Source: an uncultured Coriobacteriaceae bacterium (GTDB lineage Bacteria; Actinomycetota; Coriobacteriia; Coriobacteriales; Atopobiaceae). Taken from it: DNA of 26,635 nt. Every line of letters starts with the position of its first letter. Positions within the stretch are counted from its first letter, which is position 1. The stretch spans positions 1-26,635 of the forward strand of contig URWR01000003.1 of the NCBI GenBank assembly GCA_900551595.1, read 5' to 3'. Positions 26,119 through 26,635 of the stretch are shown here, in pieces. Made by a program: the position numbers and the translations under genes. The notes under the pieces are model-generated. The model was not told where the DNA came from. It ran no database searches and saw only the letters and a program-made list of their open reading frames with translations.

Positions 26119-26635
26119 CTAGTAGCGAACGTAAATCATGCCACTGTGCACGGAGCTTACTTTGACCACGTCGCCCGTCCGAGGAGCATGGATCATCTGA
26201 CCGCCGCCGATGTAAATACCGCAGTGATGGCTGTTTACGCAAATATCACCAGGCTGAGGGCTGGAAACACGCGTCCAGCCCATGAAGGTACCCGTGGTAC
26301 CCAAGCGGCTGTAGCTGCCGGTGAGGCAGTAGCTTACCAAACCAGAGCAGTCGAATGAGTTCGGGCCAACTGCGTCCCACTGGTAGGGCTTACCCAGCTG
26401 GGAGTAAGCGCGGTTTACCACGCTATTGCCCGAAACGGACTGGGGCTTGCTGTTGTTGGTTGCCGAGCTTGAAGCATTGTTCTTGTTGGAGTTGGAGCTG
26501 CTGCTCGAATTGTTAGAGGTTGTGTTGTTGCGATTGTTGTTCGTGATGGTGGTTGCAGCATCGTTGCCTGCCGTGCCATTCTGCTCGGCAGCTGCTGCGG
26601 CCGGCCGGTTCTGTGCGTTCCTGGCCATCCTCTTT
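26119..26635 (-). CDS. NlpC/P60-family peptidoglycan endopeptidase, 5' part beyond the window
   Basis: The frame is open to the window edge, so only the C-terminal about 172 residues are seen; an internal ATG at 26628 is probably not the start. It begins with an Ala-rich end of a coiled coil and an about 40-residue Asn/Ser/Thr linker. The NlpC/P60 domain follows (from SVVNRAYSQLGKPYQWDA). Its catalytic Cys is in NSFDCSGLVSYC, and its His is in NSHHCGIYIGGGQMIHAP. Such proteins are secreted and cut stem peptides (usually D-Glu to the diamino acid) during cell separation. The domain is complete to its usual C-terminus. It precedes, in the same direction, the gene whose N-terminus is of the same hydrolase type, suggesting tandem paralogues. 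Confidence 0.88.
   Translation of the reverse strand, partial: KRMARNAQNRPAAAAAEQNGTAGNDAATTITNNNRNNTTSNNSSSSSNSNKNNASSSATNNSKPQSVSGNSVVNRAYSQLGKPYQWDAVGPNSFDCSGLVSYCLTGSYSRLGTTGTFMGWTRVSSPQPGDICVNSHHCGIYIGGGQMIHAPRTGDVVKVSSVHSGMIYVRY

Overview
The window looks like a medium-G+C actinobacterium, most likely a member of the Coriobacteriia (Atopobium/Lancefieldella/Olsenella-like). This is inferred from gene content: a division and cell-wall (dcw) cluster with SepF, DivIVA, YggT, PgeF and YggS but no FtsA, base composition near 50% G+C, and accessory families (DUF1846, DUF4130/TIGR03915) common in host-associated Coriobacteriia and Firmicutes. No rRNA, tRNA, CRISPR array, insertion sequence or phage gene was seen.

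Layout by position. 1-852 (+) is the 3' part of a DUF4130/TIGR03915 'DNA metabolism' gene. It converges on a hairpin terminator that closes a long minus-strand cluster. Read in its own direction (from 19773 down to 917) the cluster is mraZ, rsmH, ftsL (frameshifted), pbpB/ftsI, murF, mraY, murD, ftsW, murG, murC, murB, ftsQ, ftsZ, pgeF, yggS-like, sepF, yggT, divIVA. Spacing is tight (several 1-50 bp overlaps), so most of it is probably co-transcribed. The longer leaders before mraZ, ftsL and ftsZ hold candidate regulatory structure. murE, usually found between pbpB and murF, is absent.

Upstream of mraZ, also on the minus strand, are xerD (20170-21075) and pyrG (21128-22795), followed by a lone plus-strand DUF1846 gene (23083-24564).

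The right end is the most unusual part. At 24585-25871 (-) one open frame joins the signal peptide and secreted coiled coil of a CwlO/PcsB-like NlpC/P60 hydrolase to the C-terminal ATPase half of the DNA-repair protein RecN. The junction is near 25212-25247. Behind it is the C-terminal catalytic part of another NlpC/P60 hydrolase (26119-26635, cut by the window edge). The fusion is either a real rearrangement that destroyed recN or an assembly misjoin.

How the genes work together: murB, murC, murD and murF build the UDP-MurNAc-pentapeptide (with MurE presumably elsewhere). MraY and MurG make lipid I and lipid II, and FtsW with PBP2/FtsI polymerise and cross-link at the septum. FtsQ and FtsL regulate that synthase, FtsZ and SepF form the ring, and DivIVA organises poles and septum. 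PgeF corrects precursors. RsmH and MraZ are the usual leader genes of the cluster. No new biological system is evident; the rearranged recN/NlpC locus and the broken ftsL are the points worth checking.
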